From: Isoetes taiwanensis
Lineage: Eukaryota > Streptophyta > Lycopodiopsida > Isoetales > Isoetaceae
Length of the DNA: 64,000 nucleotides
Direction of reading: 5' to 3'
Assembly: GCA_021234155.1 (NCBI GenBank)
Contig: JAJEKV010000218.1
Span: 1-64,000, forward strand
Below are positions 45,901 through 58,152 of the stretch, piece after piece. The notes beneath the pieces are model-generated. The model was given only the letters and a program-made list of their open reading frames with translations, had not been told where the DNA came from and did not search any database. Position 1 is the stretch's first letter; each line of letters starts with the position of its first letter. A program made the translations under genes and the position numbers.

Positions 45901-46286
45901 GGCGGCACACTATCAACAACAAATCACGAGGCCCACACCAAGATTTTGTACACCTAGTTGCCCATGAAGAAGCGCGAGACTTATAGCTTCCATTCGCGCG
46001 CGGGTGCACATCGCCTCGCATTGAGACATGATGTTGGGCTCGGGAAGCACGAGCAAAGGCTTTGCGGTGTTGCCACCGGGGTGCCATTGAGGATGAATGT
46101 CATGCCCTCCATATCTGCCCAGCGTTTGCCCATATCTGAGAGTGGTATGTTCGATTACTAGTGCCTGGCCAACCGTTGCATGAGTTATTGAATATGGCGT
46201 CAGTGGGTTTGTTGGGGGCATACCTCCGGGAGGTTATGGATGCCGCGGACTCGGTTTGTCCGAGGATCGGATTGAACCTGTCCTCT
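42931..46286 (+). mobile_element. 5'-truncated LINE, second copy of the family at 21032
   Basis: Alignment with the first copy starts at about 42931 (TACAATCGCTATTTGTGGGT), inside the endonuclease. Endonuclease motifs are intact: GDFNARTG (43122-43145), SVVDYLL (about 43370) and SDHQPLF (about 43480-43500). Reverse transcriptase follows: NYRTIMVSSLFAKLL, DFAKAFDTVPRDRLWDRL (about 44838-44890) and LIYADDVNLL with catalytic YADD at 45119-45130. The coding sequence is interrupted by several frameshifts and by a stop replacing the Gln codon after AGILE (about 44680), and it is split by a 322 bp MITE at 43944-44265. It extends about 330 bp beyond the point where copy one is truncated. 5' truncation is typical of LINE insertion. 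Confidence 0.88.
43944..44265. mobile_element. 322 bp MITE inserted in the LINE
   Basis: The LINE at 21032-25577 lacks this segment, so it is an insertion. Its ends are inverted repeats: GGGCGAAAGCATGCTACGGT at 43944 and the complement of GGGTGAAAGCATGCTAGGGT at 44265, both continuing with GTACCA. AAGG is duplicated at 43940-43943 and 44266-44269. Sub-terminal palindromes are present (AGTACCCAG-TG-CTGGGTACT near 44183-44202). A 4 bp duplication does not fit the common plant superfamilies cleanly. Confidence 0.85.
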
Positions 46287-46290
46287 ACAA

Positions 46291-46701
46291 TTGTATAGCA
46301 TGCCAAAGATACTTATTACTACCAAAGATGCCAAAGATAGAGCTCTTGCTACCAACGTAAAGAGGTGGAGGCTCAATATGTCTAATTCTGACATCTGTGT
46401 TAGATGTTTGCAGGATCAGGAAAATGAAGAACATTTATTTAAAAATTGTCTATGGGCAGAATGGATTCTGGAGTTAGCAGAAACTGAGCTCAACATTCCT
46501 GGTCTAGCCAATATGCAAGCTATTGAGGTTTTTTTCCCTGCCAACCCAGTTGAATGGAGGAGATATATTCTCCTATGGAGAATGTGGAAGGGAAGAAATG
46601 CCTTGATCTTCAAGGATGAGATTGTTTGGCCCAATGCCATTATTAAACAAGCCCAATATGACACTAATTGGATTTTGGAAGCTTATGGCAATCAGAATTA
46701 A
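46291..46701 (+). pseudogene. zf-RVT domain of a second LINE family
   Basis: The 136-residue frame contains ATNVKRWRLNMSNSDICVRC, then C-x2-C-x8-H-x4-C (HLFKNC), and ends with a WRRYILLWRMWKGRNALIFK block. This is the zinc-binding C-terminal domain of plant L1-type reverse transcriptases. It differs from the LINE that precedes it and has no RT of its own here, so it is the 3' remnant of a separate insertion. Confidence 0.8.
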
Positions 46702-47284
46702 GGTATTGTTCTATTTTCTAATGCCTGTTTTCTTCTTGTTTGCAGGAAATACTCTTATCATGTTTAAAAGGTTGAGATGGAAAAGGATGAATCTCCATGC
46801 GAATGCCTTATGGCTTACTCAGTTTGGGGTCGAGGTACCTAATGAGCACGGAGAGGAATGTCAATGCAACTGTGCCTGTACCTCCTACTTTGATGAGAAA
46901 AGATATATACTGTGCACTGCAAAAGACAAAAAAGACAGATTCAATCCCGGGAAGGCTCACCTATGCAAATGCCCTTACTGCTTGTTCATTGTAGCTAACA
47001 AGGGAATGGGCAGGAAGGATCACTCTCGAAGGGAGCCTAAGAAAAGAAGATTTTCGGGTGAATAAACACTTTCTGATCACCATGTGAATCTTGAAATTAG
47101 ATACTTTGCTATTTTGAGCTATCAGGAACTCTTTATGTTCTATTTTGGATTTTGATAGTTCTGTTCTGATCAGGGTCCTTAACCTACCCTATCCTAAAGG
47201 TTTTTTTCAAAAAAGCTATCGAAAGCTTTGCATGTACCATACGAATTTTAATATACTTTAGCCTTCAATTAAAAAAAAAAAAAG
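46297..47284 (+). mobile_element. 3' end of an L1-type LINE with poly(A) tail
   Basis: The zf-RVT frame (46291-46701) is followed in another frame (to 47065) by a Cys-rich segment (CQCNCAC ... CKCPYC) and a basic tail, then about 200 bp of 3' UTR and a run of A at about 47268-47281. The poly(A) marks the 3' end of the insertion, and the 5' part is missing. Confidence 0.75.
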
Positions 47285-47530
47285 AGAAATGGTCGCCAAC
47301 AACCTTGAATGTGTTGCCTGGAGAACCGAAGGAGATAGGTTGATGGCGAACCCAAAAAAAGCAGGACCCCGGAAGACGGCGTAAAACCTGCAAGCAACAC
47401 AAAGAACCCTAAGAAACACCCGTGAATGGTTAGAGAAAATCAAACATGCATGGCAGTAACGAGGCAAGCCGCACAACAACAAGCCCCCAACGACAAAAAC
47501 ATATGAAGAAGAACATAGCAAAAAAGGAAA

Positions 47531-47834
47531 TAGCATCACCCGAAGGGTGGAGAAAAGCGTCACCCAACGTTGGAGAACAATCATGTGAAAAGAAATATGT
47601 GTCACCCTCGAGGTGGAAATAAACAGCCACCCGCAAGTGGAGATAGCATCACCCGTAGGGTGGAGAAAAGCGTCACCCAACGGGTGGAGAACAATCATGT
47701 GAAAAGAAATATGCGTCACCAACTGATTGAAATCATCTAGCATCACCCAACGGGTGGAAAAATATAGATAGCATCACCCAGTGGTGGAAAATAATTTGCA
47801 TCAACCATCGGGTGGAAAAAAGCATCATCTGATG
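47531..47834 (+). repeat. Array of about eleven short hairpins, CACCC-nnn-GGGTG family
   Basis: Units start at 47537, 47561, 47603, 47628, 47650, 47674, 47717, 47744, 47775, 47802 and 47823, at intervals of 21-43 bp. The clearest (47537, 47650, 47674, 47744) are CACCC, a variable 3 base loop (GAA, GTA, AAC, AAC), then GGGTG, each followed by GA. Others are shortened (CACC-CAGT-GGTG) or decayed. The last has covarying arms (CATCA/TGATG). A 113 bp higher-order duplication (47531-47608 with 47644-47721) spans three units. The sequence is noncoding, between a LINE tail and a palindrome. Confidence 0.85.
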
Positions 47835-47992
47835 GTTGGTTATTACTGAACAGAAATATATAAAAAATAGACGAACCCAAAACAACATATAAGGGCGGGT
47901 AGGGTGGGAAGCAATGGACAAGGAAAGAGATGCTGCTGTGAGAAGACGCCGATAACTAGCCACAAGAATGACGAGCACATATATAGCTGCTC

Positions 47993-48049
47993 GTCCCGTC
48001 CCAGAATAACGATCCGAGTGCTCGGATCGATGCCATTCTGGGAAGGGAC
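47993..48049 (+). repeat. 57 bp palindrome downstream of a TATA-like motif
   Basis: The outer arms 47993-48007 and 48035-48049 match at 14 of 15 positions (GTCCCGTCCCAGAAT). The inner arms CGATCCGAG (48010-48018) and CTCGGATCG (48021-48029) are perfect. CATATATAG lies about 15 bp upstream. Confidence 0.9.
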
Positions 48050-48054
48050 TCGCA

Positions 48055-48943
48055 AAGAACACAAAAACCGGCCGACTACCAGAGAACTTCCTTATCTACA
48101 AGCCCAGTCAATGGGAAACGTCTCTAAATATCGAGCAACGTCACGAACCATATAGTGAGAGGGAGAGCATGATGACCGCCATCTGCCTGAAGCCGAACAT
48201 CAACACGTGGAACTCCCGGGGCAGTTATTGCAGACGGAAGAAGAAGACAGCCAACAACGATGCCTGCGGCTATGTGCATGAACAACATCATGCATGCCCT
48301 CATATTGCTGCAAGCCAAAAACATCATGGATCAAACAACAAAGAGGCTCAAGTGAGAGAATGATAAGATGGTTACGGTCGCAGGAAGAAATAGGGAAAGT
48401 CTACGTCGAAGGTAAGGTGAAGGACATAGAGGAGATGGAAGCTGGGAGTGCAAGGATGAGATGGAAGGCAAGGAAGTTAGCTGAATGACATATAATCCAA
48501 GAATCAAGAGTCATAACTTCTGCATTTACCAGGAACAACATAGAACAATGCCAACATTTGCAAACATATCACCATTGGCATATCACCATGCTAACATAAT
48601 GCAACCTTTGACACATCACCATGGTATCCAAGCATTTAGCATGTCTAGATATATTATACAAGAACACATAAAAGGTCTAGCATTTTCCTCCCCATAGGAA
48701 AAGCTTATTCTAGGATGTCATAATGTCCTATTCCCAAACAATCATGATATCCCTACGATTTACATCCATATGCAATTCAATATGTTAGCTTGTTTTTCTT
48801 ACTAATAAATTAATTACATAACTTAGCATTTTATTTGGCCGGCAATACTCCATGAGCTTCTTTAGGCCGCTTTGGCATACATTCTCTTACTATCTATCTG
48901 AAAGATTAATGTATCTCACATAACCTCCATGGTTGTTTCTTAG
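48055..48943. other. No gene recognised
   Basis: Short frames only. AT-rich from about 48480, and nothing is supported. Confidence 0.4.
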
Positions 48944-49643
48944 CAGTGCAATTCCCTATCATAGTTTATTTTAGTATCTTAACTTCAATCTAATCACCAA
49001 AATTATATATACATCTCTGTCTACCTTCTAAATTAGCTTCTTGTCTCATGGAGCCGATGACGTCTTTCGTGCCCTTTTTAGAACCTTCATGCAGCCCCCA
49101 TAAGCTACATGATCTCAAGGTTTCAATTGAGTTCTGGCTTCTCCAAGCAGAACAATCTTTATATTGGTGTTGCCAGAATCCCCTTTACTATATACAAGGT
49201 CTGCCCTACTATCTACAATTCTAAGGACTATTCCCAAACTTTTTGCAATAAGCTTAGCTTAGTTCTTACTTCCTCTTATATACCAATGTGCAAAAGACAT
49301 TCAATCCCATATTATCACATCCAGGATCACCCAGATTCCTTTATACTCTTAATTCAAATCATTAAATCATGATTCTCTTTCAACAATAAGAACAATCTAA
49401 GCAATCTAAACTTCCCCTGGTGTAAGCGGCAAACCACCCACCTGAGAACCACTTCAGTGACGATCCTTTGACTCCATGTACCTGTTTTCTTCTCAAAATA
49501 TTCTATCCTTTCAGCTCCTAGCTTCAAGAAGCAAGCTGCACAAAGAGATACAATGGCGCAGTCAATTCTGATACAACTTCATCTTCTTTATTAAAATGAG
49601 AAGGCATTGATTTCCGTGCCGGAACGCCGCATGTGCAGACGCA

Positions 49644-49690
49644 TGCGGCGTTCCCTTTGCCCCTTGCGGCGTTCCCTTTGCCCCTTGCGG
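49644..49690 (+). repeat. 24 bp tandem repeat in the Helitron 5' region
   Basis: GCGGCGTTCCCTTTGCCCCT followed by T is repeated twice, with a partial third GCGGCATATT. It lies 60 bp inside the 5' end of the + strand Helitron. Confidence 0.85.
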
Positions 49691-50088
49691 CATATTTTGA
49701 ATTTTCACGATATCTTCTTGCGGGGACGAAATTTGGAATTTTCACGATTGAAAGAGGAGCAAGATATGCTCTGCAACCCTGGAGCACTCTTTATCAAAAA
49801 GAAAGCAAATTTGTCCCTCTTCATTTGCATCTCTGTTGGGTCAGACGCATTCCTGGAGCGCTGAACCACTGCAAGATCAAGCTTGATTTCTAAACCATTT
49901 TTCATACGGTTAATGCTCCGAGGAGTAGAGGGACTCCACTCCCTTGGATCATCTATGCTGGATCTAGGAACGGGCTGCAGAGGCGGTAACAATGGTCTAC
50001 TTCTGTTGCTCTGTGATCTTGGAGTAACAGGGAAGGAAATACCTTCAGAGGCGGATTTTTCATCGGTATATGGTTGAAGGTATGACCT

Positions 50089-50352
50089 TCAAGTATGAAG
50101 TCTTGGACTAGATGGAGCTGAATGAGAACACCATGAAGCTGACCTCCAAAACCGTTTTGTTTTGCTTTGAGCATTGGCTTCTTCCATTTCATCACCACCA
50201 CAGTCATCTTTCTTTCGCTCTCGAATCCTTTGCATTTTCTTCGGACCTATTTTCCTCTGCCATCTCCGGATCCAGTTTTCTACCAACAAACTTCTTAAAA
50301 GCATTCTAATGCGGGATTTGCAGCAATTATCATTACATGCAAAAGGCGCCAT
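50089..50352 (-). pseudogene. Arg-rich gene fragment carried by the + strand Helitron
   Basis: The minus-strand frame starts MAPFACNDNCCKSRIRMLLR and continues with a strongly basic helix (RRWQRKIGPKKMQRIRERKK), then acidic and Ser-rich sequence. A second block on the same strand (49992-49705, PREWSPSTPRSINRMKNGLE) could be a later exon. I do not recognise the parent gene. Capture of host exons is usual for Helitrons. Confidence 0.4.
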
Positions 50353-51067
50353 TTGTTAGATCTCGGGCCTTGCTAGGTTCTAGGTAGCTTGGCATGGCGA
50401 GTGAAGATATCTCCGCTTCTAAGCCAATCTACGGTATTTTTATGTTTACCTTTGGTCTTTGGTTTTTGTGTCTGATTAAAAGCATTGGATTGGCATTTCA
50501 TTTGCACTGCGCACACGCATTTGCACCCGGTGTGCTTATTTGGTGAAACCAGAGGTAATATCTACAATTACCTTTTGCGTGCAAATGCCCGTTGATCCAC
50601 AGTAGTGCCTTTTTTTTGAATTCATCAATAGTCGGGTACCGTTTGGATATCATGATTCGTCTTTATCAGGACAATTCAGTTGAAGATTTCTTATTTAATT
50701 CTCTGCATTAAACAACTCATAGTTATAAGCCTTGCTTTGTGATAAAGTTTTCATTTGTTCATTTGTTCATCTATATATGCATGTGCATGGATCAAAAGTT
50801 CCCTCATTCAGACCATTTGAGTTTGCCCGATCTTAGTTTTTTTTAAATGTGCAGAGATGTTTCTAATGTAGGACCCCGTTTAATCTCCACATGTTTGCTT
50901 GCAGAGCAGAGCATGATTTTGCAGAGCAGTTTCTACTGTAGGACCCCGTTTAATCTCCACATGTTTGCTTGCAGCAAATTTGCTACATGGGTTACCAAAT
51001 TTGCCTAGACCTGTGCAATCATTGTGAACCATTATATATGATCTACTGGTGAGATTTTATAAAACAG

Positions 51068-51500
51068 GGAGTGGCTTTAACTTCAACAAAGAGATCGCAA
51101 GGGAGGTTTTTGCCTCCGAAGGCATTCCCATTTCCCAGCAAACTATTGGGTATACTCAATATCTATTGTCTTTTGTTTAATGTATTCTGCTCATACTTTG
51201 TGCCATTTGTGGATCTAATTTGCAATCTGAGCATTTGGTTTGAGTCTCATGAATGTTTTTTTTTAACTAGATCAAAAAGAATGCAATTTTTGGAGGACGT
51301 GAACGGCCTTGGTATGCTCAATCTCTATTGTCTTTTGTTTAAGGAATTCCTCTCATATTTGTGCCCTTTGTGGTTCTAATTTGCAATCTCTTTGGGTGCA
51401 GATTCCCTCAAGGATCCATGATCTACATTCAATAGGGTCGGACATGGAAGCCTCTTACGGAAAAATATTGGGATCATATTCTGCCAGACTATATGTACAG
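51068..51500 (+). pseudogene. Three exon-like blocks in the + strand Helitron
   Basis: Blocks 51068-51149, 51271-51311 and 51402-51500 are each preceded by AG and followed by GT (ACAG|GGAGTGG ... TTGG|GTATAC; CTAG|ATCAAAA ... CTTG|GTATGC; GCAG|ATTCCC ... ACAG|GTTGCA). The two introns share similar starts, suggesting a local duplication. The encoded protein is not recognised. Confidence 0.4.
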
Positions 51501-54500
51501 GTTGCATCACCATTCTTGAATAGTGCATTTTCAACAATAGCACATAGAAGAGCAGCACCAAATTAGGCACCCTTTTTGATGCGAGATGATCGTTTTTTCG
51601 ACAAGCTCATGTATGAATCAAGTAGTTTCTCTAGGTTACGCCTTACGTTTTTAAAGAGGCTATGCCAAGCTTGCCAAGGTAAATTTGCCTTTGTTTTTTG
51701 GTTTCTATTTGTTTGTATCTATTTGATAGTATATACAAAAACTAGAGGAGCAAGCATACTACAAAAGACTAAAGCTAAAGAGGCACATCATGATGTTCAA
51801 CCACTTGCTTCAACAACAAGTGTAGCTGATGGAGAAAATCAGGATACTCCCCACAAAGGCTCCCGTGCCATTATCAAATGGAATCCACCACCAAAATGAT
51901 TAATCCCTATGTTCTGCGTCTTCATTTGATTAGTTGCATTCTTATCAACATCTAAAGTTTGAGTGTGGTTGCAGCTGCCCAGGTTTCAATTGGGTATCCA
52001 ATGTCTGCACTAGATGTGCCTGGTCATCCACACATGATAAATATCTCAAGCATGTCTTATTTGTGCAGCAGGGGAGTGGACATAAACCTGGGGGTCTACA
52101 TTCGTCAAGCTCAGGAATGGCAACAATGGCATTGGAAATCCATCAGTTCATATATGTAGATGGAAGAAATATCCAAGGCATTGTAAGCCCCAATTCGTTC
52201 TAACTACTTAGCTTGAGAATTGGAAAATAGAGACCTCCTATGGAAGAACATAATGCATGTGTAGATTCAGATCCTGACAATTGAAGATGTGTTAATTTTT
52301 GATATCATATTGCAGTTTCTGTGCTATATTTTGGAGGTATCCATTTACTTCATGTGCTTAATTGGGTTGTCTCTTCACTCTTCAATGTGTCGTCATCTTC
52401 TCTCATTTTCATGTTTTATTGTGTCCCTATGACATTCGGATATAATGCATTATCTTATAAATTTACCAGTTGAAGTCCACCTACACTTTATTAACATGGA
52501 GCCGAAAAGAACAGTTTATTAAAGTTATAAAATTTCAAAGTAGGTGGAAGTGTAAATGGACTTCTATGGTGCATTTCACCATGATTTCTACCAATGGGTT
52601 TGCAAAAAAAATGTGCAACGTTCCAATTTTACATGCAATTTTCATTCTCAAATTATGCGAAATTCTCTTATCCAATTTTGCATTGTCAACTGGCTTTATA
52701 GCTAGGGCATAAAATAAGAGCCCAATACTGCAATCCCCTTTCCACTGCATTCATTATAGTTCCTAATGCATTTCAATAGTTGTTGAAACACGTATTAACA
52801 TGGTTCTTTAATAGTTAAGACTATTTTGGGAACAATCACGCTCTCTCTTTCTATTCTTCTTGATCTTTGTCAATGCTACACAATGAATGTATTACATCTC
52901 CAATGAATGTACTACATCTCCAACATCCATGTTTGACAATAGAACATTCCTTTCTTCGTAACATTTGTACATTGTTGATATTCAAAGCCAAATTTTAATG
53001 TAATATATTGTATTAATGACTACCATTTCAAGCCCCGGGCAATTTCCATGTATGTAATATCCAGTTCTTCAATGTACTCCAGTTGAATACATATTATTTT
53101 TGTTCTTCCATAAAATCATAGACCATCTTACACATCAATTAATTCCCTAAAGTCTACCGTCTAACCCATCCTACTTATTCCATTATTCTATTCTATTATT
53201 TCATGTGCCCATGATTAATGCCTCACCTCACACAAAACCTATTACATCTATTACCCCATTGTATCTATGAACATTATTTGACATAAATTGCATTTACAGA
53301 CATGATTACATTTTCAACTCTTTAATTACCTACAAACTCCACACGTATACCTATTTCACACATCTGTGAGTAATGCCCGGCATCGCCGGGCATACGTTTC
53401 TAGTTCTTTCTGTTATATCTCCCTCATACCCAGTGCAATTCCCTATCATAGTTTATTTTAGTATCTTAACTTCAATCTAATCACCAAACTTATATATACA
53501 TCTCTTTCTACCTTCTAAATTAGCTTCTTGTCTCATGGAGCCGATGGCGCCTTTCGTGCCCTTTTTAGAACCTCCATGCAGCCCCCATAAGCTACATGAT
53601 CTCAAGGTTTCAATTGAGTTCTGGATTCTCCAAGCAGAACAATCTTTATATTGGTGTTGCCAGAATCCCCTTTACTATATACAAGGTCTGCCCTACTATC
53701 TACAATTCTAAGGACTATTCTCAAACTTCTTGCAATAAGCTTAGCTTAGTTCTTACTTCCTCTTATATACCAACTAGAAAAAGTGCCCAGCGTTGCTGGG
53801 CTTTTTCCTCGGGAAAAAATTTTAAGATAAGATTGAATGTACATATATCATACTCATTTCAACCATGGTGATGATACCAGGCGCATGTTAAAGATAATCC
53901 CTTGCTCTAAGAATCTTGTATAGCGTGCTGAATATAAGTGTGAAATTAAATGATGATAAAGGTGTTGAAAATAATATGGTGTAAGGTGATAAAATAACTT
54001 CAGATATAGTAGAACTTTCTCAAGAGTATCATGAACCTCATTAATATGGGAGTAAAATAACATTTTGAACTGGTTGAACGAAGGACACAAGCAACAAGTG
54101 GTTAAACAAAGGCTAAATTATCTAATCTTACACTTTCCTTCTCCGACACCTGTTTGAGTAAGTTTTGGTGTATTGTTGATGAAAAGATGCTACATAGATT
54201 GCATTCTAAGGAGCTATATTTGGGCCATATACTTGATGTGCATTTTCAATGATTCGTATACAAGGTGATACAATAAGTGCACTCATTAGATGATGTAGTA
54301 ATCATGCTATTATAGCACGAGTGAGACCAAAACTCTCACATGTAACATATATGTCAAGCATAGCCTTCTCCAAGCATAAATGAGATTTTTCCAGTTCTCA
54401 TTGTCTGAATGTGTAGTCTTTTACCATCCAAACATTGTGATAAAAGGACGGTAAGTGAATTGCAACCAATCGATTTTATCGGACTCTTCTCAACCATTCC

Positions 54501-54632
54501 TCGGTAGCATGCAATATATTAAGATGAACTTATTTACACCGTGTTATCCTAAAGATGTGTCAAGATACAAGCTTAAAGGCTAAGATAGATGAATTTTATA
54601 AGTTAAATCTATTTGTTGAAAGAGCCCAAGAG

Positions 54633-54705
54633 GCCCTGTTAAATTTCTATATTTAGATATATTCCACTTATCATCGTTTCTATATTTAGATATATTCCAC
54701 TTATC
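54633..54705 (+). repeat. 31 bp tandem duplication in the Helitron
   Basis: TTTCTATATTTAGATATATT followed by CCACTTATCATC is present twice in direct succession. Confidence 0.85.
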
Positions 54706-55825
54706 ATCATCTAAGGCAATGCCAACCTCCCAAGCAAGAACATCGTACTTGAAAATCCTTGTCTTATCAGTACCTGCTTTCCATTACTTTCCATGATTTA
54801 TATCACAGTTATTTAGTTGAGATAATGGAATGTGCTTTGTTCCATTATATCTCCACATAACTATGGGATAGGAGGCTAAAAATGCTATATTATTTTTCAA
54901 CGTCATTTTTTCTTTGTAGTTGACTATGTCTCGTTTTTCTTGTCTGTTTTCTTATCATTACTGGCAACATGTTTACATCTGCATCCGTAGTACCTTTTTT
55001 TTGCTAGTATGAAATAATAAATGGATCCAATGTTCAGTTCCCATTTCACTAAATAAAACAATTTATGCTATTTTCACACTTGATTCCCTTGAAATTCTGT
55101 CATTCTAGAACTTCTAAACATACATAATTAGCTTCATCATCAAGTAAGTACTCACATATTTATGCAGAAGCTTGCCTAATTGAAACTGTAATTGTACAAA
55201 ATGAGGGTGACCCTTTGAAAGAATATTACAGCTCTTCTAAGCAAAGAACTTCTATCTGTATGGTGCCCTGTGGCAAACATTGGCCATGGCATTTCATTGA
55301 TTTCTTTGTTTCATTTCTTTATTCATATAAATGTGTTAGATGCAAACATCAAGCATTAATAAATGCCCAGTCTAGGAAGTCCTTGTCATATTTGATATCC
55401 ATCTCAATAATCTTATGGTTATGTGCACTAATATCTTCTAGACATGACATTTTATCCTCTACGTATCAATAGCCAACTAACTGAGCATATGTATCAGACG
55501 TTATAGAAGACAAACTTCCTTCCTCTGTTGCTTGTGTTTTTAGTTTCTACATCATAAACAATGAACTTCTATATAAGATACCTATTGTATTTTTTCAAGC
55601 TTTCCAACTCACATATTTCATTTATGGAAATGATGCCCCACCAGCAATGTCTTTTAATCTCGAGACCAAACATTGAAGTTGCAAACATAATTAGGACAAT
55701 GTTAACATTTGGAAGGGAGATTTGTCTAAGCCTCACAAATGGTTCTCTTTCAATAGCAGACTAGTGTGATGCTTTGGTCACAAAAAGCGCATAAACAATA
55801 AGACGTCTTTCTTGCAATATGTTAA

Positions 55826-55907
55826 GAGATAAACTTTGCATCCTACTAAAGATAATGACAACTAAGAGATAAATTTGGAATTCCACTAAAGATAATGACA
55901 ACTAAGA
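55826..55907 (+). repeat. 41 bp tandem duplication in the Helitron
   Basis: AAGAGATAAA(C/T)TT ... CTAAAGATAATGACAACT occurs twice in succession with a few differences. Confidence 0.8.
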
Positions 55908-56411
55908 GGAGGAGGACTCACGAAACACCATGATTACGTATGTCTTTCACCCATATTTCAGAACCACATAACTCAATAATCATAAACATCACAATTTTGA
56001 GAAACTTACCTTGCATTCGAGCCTCATAATGTCATGTCGCATATAAGGTCTCTGTGATTTTAATCGAGAGGTTTTGCATGCAATGGCTAAAAAGCCAAAA
56101 TCCCATTTTGTCTTTGAAGAGGTTTTGCATGTTGTAATGCATTGCGGGGCAATATTTGGATCCAATATAGAAGAAACAGATGCAATATATTTGGAACCGA
56201 GAATAAGGGACTGTGATTTGAGCATAGGCTATGAACTTCTGGCTGGTGGGCTCTTGCCTACCATGGCTGCATGTACATGAGTTTGATAGCCCTTGTTGTG
56301 ATAGTGACAAACTTGGCACTTCTAAGAATAACTTGTATTGCAACTCGCATCAACGCCAAAAGCCACATTACAGTAGGATCTTGTAATTGACATTAAACTA
56401 TTAAAAAAGGT

Positions 56412-56735
56412 TTACTTTTGAATGAACCAAGATAAAACTTGGGCAAGAGAGCTGATAAAACATGCTCCGTGTTTGTTCTCCACCCAAGAGATCCCCATGG
56501 AGGAGTCCTTGTTATGAATTCCTCCACTTTGTATAATAAAGTTTTCGATAAATGGAAAGTAAAAACAAAGTATAGAATTGATACATTTACCATCAAAATC
56601 TTCTTTGGATTGCAAGCCATGAGGAATCATAAAGGTAGCCATATAAAACAGATACTCCAAGCAAATGAACCTCGAATATAACCGATCTAGGTCATCGGAA
56701 TTTTGTAAAACATCTTGGACTTTCACCGATTCCAT
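56412..56735 (-). pseudogene. Possible captured gene start in the - strand Helitron
   Basis: The frame begins MESVKVQDVLQNSDDLDRLY and continues over intron-like, hydrophobic sequence. It may be a first exon running into an intron. The parent gene is not recognised, and a chance frame is possible. Confidence 0.25.
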
Positions 56736-58152
56736 GCCACCTCTATTTAGTCTCAGAGTCGCGAGGAATCAATGATGCAAACATAAAGAATATAGACCAC
56801 AACAACTTTATAGCATCGGAGATTGAAAAAATATGAAAGAAAAAGAAAATTTACCCGCTTTTTATAGCAATCAAGATTGAAAGGTCGACCTATCACCTAT
56901 CAGAACCAAGCTCGATGCACACGATGCAAATGCATCGAATAGAAAAGGTTGAAACACGGACTAAACTACCCTTTTTACAATCTTTATTCAATCTAAACCG
57001 TCCTCATGAATAATCCGGCGACCAAAAATACAACAAAGACAATGGCAAATATAATGAAGTGAAAGACACATTTGTAATCGATGTGGTTGTGAATTGAATC
57101 ATCCATATACTTACATAGTGAAGCATAGCGAAGGCTAAAACTTTGTGCGCCCAAGGGGACCAAAGAAGACCAAATTAATTTGTATCTTGTAATGAATTAC
57201 TGATTAAGAACGCCACCACGGAAAGCGGTTTTCGTGCAAAGCAAGACAAAAATAGAAAGACTTGAGGTCTCACAACAAAGTCCTATATGTCATCTTTGGG
57301 TTTGCTCCATTAGGGACCTATGGCCTAAGCGAAAACTTAGGGGCCTATGGCCTAACCGAAAAATTAAGGACTTGTGATCTACATGCATAATTAAAGCAGT
57401 TACATTAAATCCTATAGCGTACCTTCAGTTGATGGAGCCCTCCGTCCTGGCAATTGATGGAATCACTTGGTTCTGATTTGTATTAGAGAAATCTTTAAGC
57501 AGATCCAAAAGGCACTAGAAACCTCAAAAGAATAAGATATATTGAGATGGATTTTAAGAGCCAGACAATAGAACCACTCGAAAATAAAGACACGACTGCC
57601 TTCGAGAATCATCTCGGATGTGCAACCACAATATTTAAAAACCTGGAAGCAATTACATATAGGTCTTATATTAATTTGAAGATTCTTTGGTCCACAAATC
57701 CAACCTTGCGAAAACAACATTTCCTATTTAACTTAAACCAATCAAACGAACTCAGTCTTTCAAAACATTGACATAAGCATGTTCCGGCTTAAATTTGGCT
57801 TTTAGACAGAGATAATTATGATAGCAAAGCTGGAAAATGGGACTCAATAATAGAGCATTTCGATTTACACATTTACAATACATTGCAAAGACCTAGACTC
57901 TACTTGATTGCAACTATATTTCTTTCACTTAACTTGCCACATATCAACATTCCAGCTCCTCTTGCAAAGATTTAAGAGTTCAGCATGACATAGAAGAAAT
58001 TATTAGTACTTACTATGGAGATGAGGTCGGTCTTGAGCAAAAATTTGAAGACTGGATCAGTGTGAGACCTAGAAAACAAATCCATCTGCATGTTTGTGAG
58101 CATCCCAATACCCAAGGCATAGCAAGTTCCCAATGTTTAGATAGACTGACAC

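Larger units (their letters stand above)
49582..53403 (+). mobile_element. Helitron, + strand, 3822 bp, non-autonomous
   Basis: It is inserted between A (49581) and T (53404) of the tandem unit. The 5' end is TCTTCTTTATTAAAATGAG. The 3' end has a 9 bp stem with a 3 base loop (53373-53393, ATGCCCGGC-ATC-GCCGGGCAT), 6 bases, then CTAG (53400-53403). No Rep/helicase is encoded, so it moves in trans. The interior has exon-like blocks with GT-AG borders (51068-51149, 51271-51311, 51402-51500) and an Arg-rich minus-strand frame at 50352-50089, consistent with captured gene pieces. It also holds two internal duplications (50862-50904 with 50928-50974; about 51148-51230 with 51310-51390). Confidence 0.9.

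Noticed and set aside
47258-47746. Minus-strand 162-residue frame
   Set aside because: It reads across the noncoding hairpin array and shows only repeat-derived peptide.
47537-47834. CRISPR-like array
   Set aside because: Spacing is irregular, the repeated part is a short hairpin and not a 24-40 bp repeat, and the genome is eukaryotic.
48124-48488. Short frames near 48.1-48.5 kb
   Set aside because: No motif, no splice context and no repeat-family match; probably chance.
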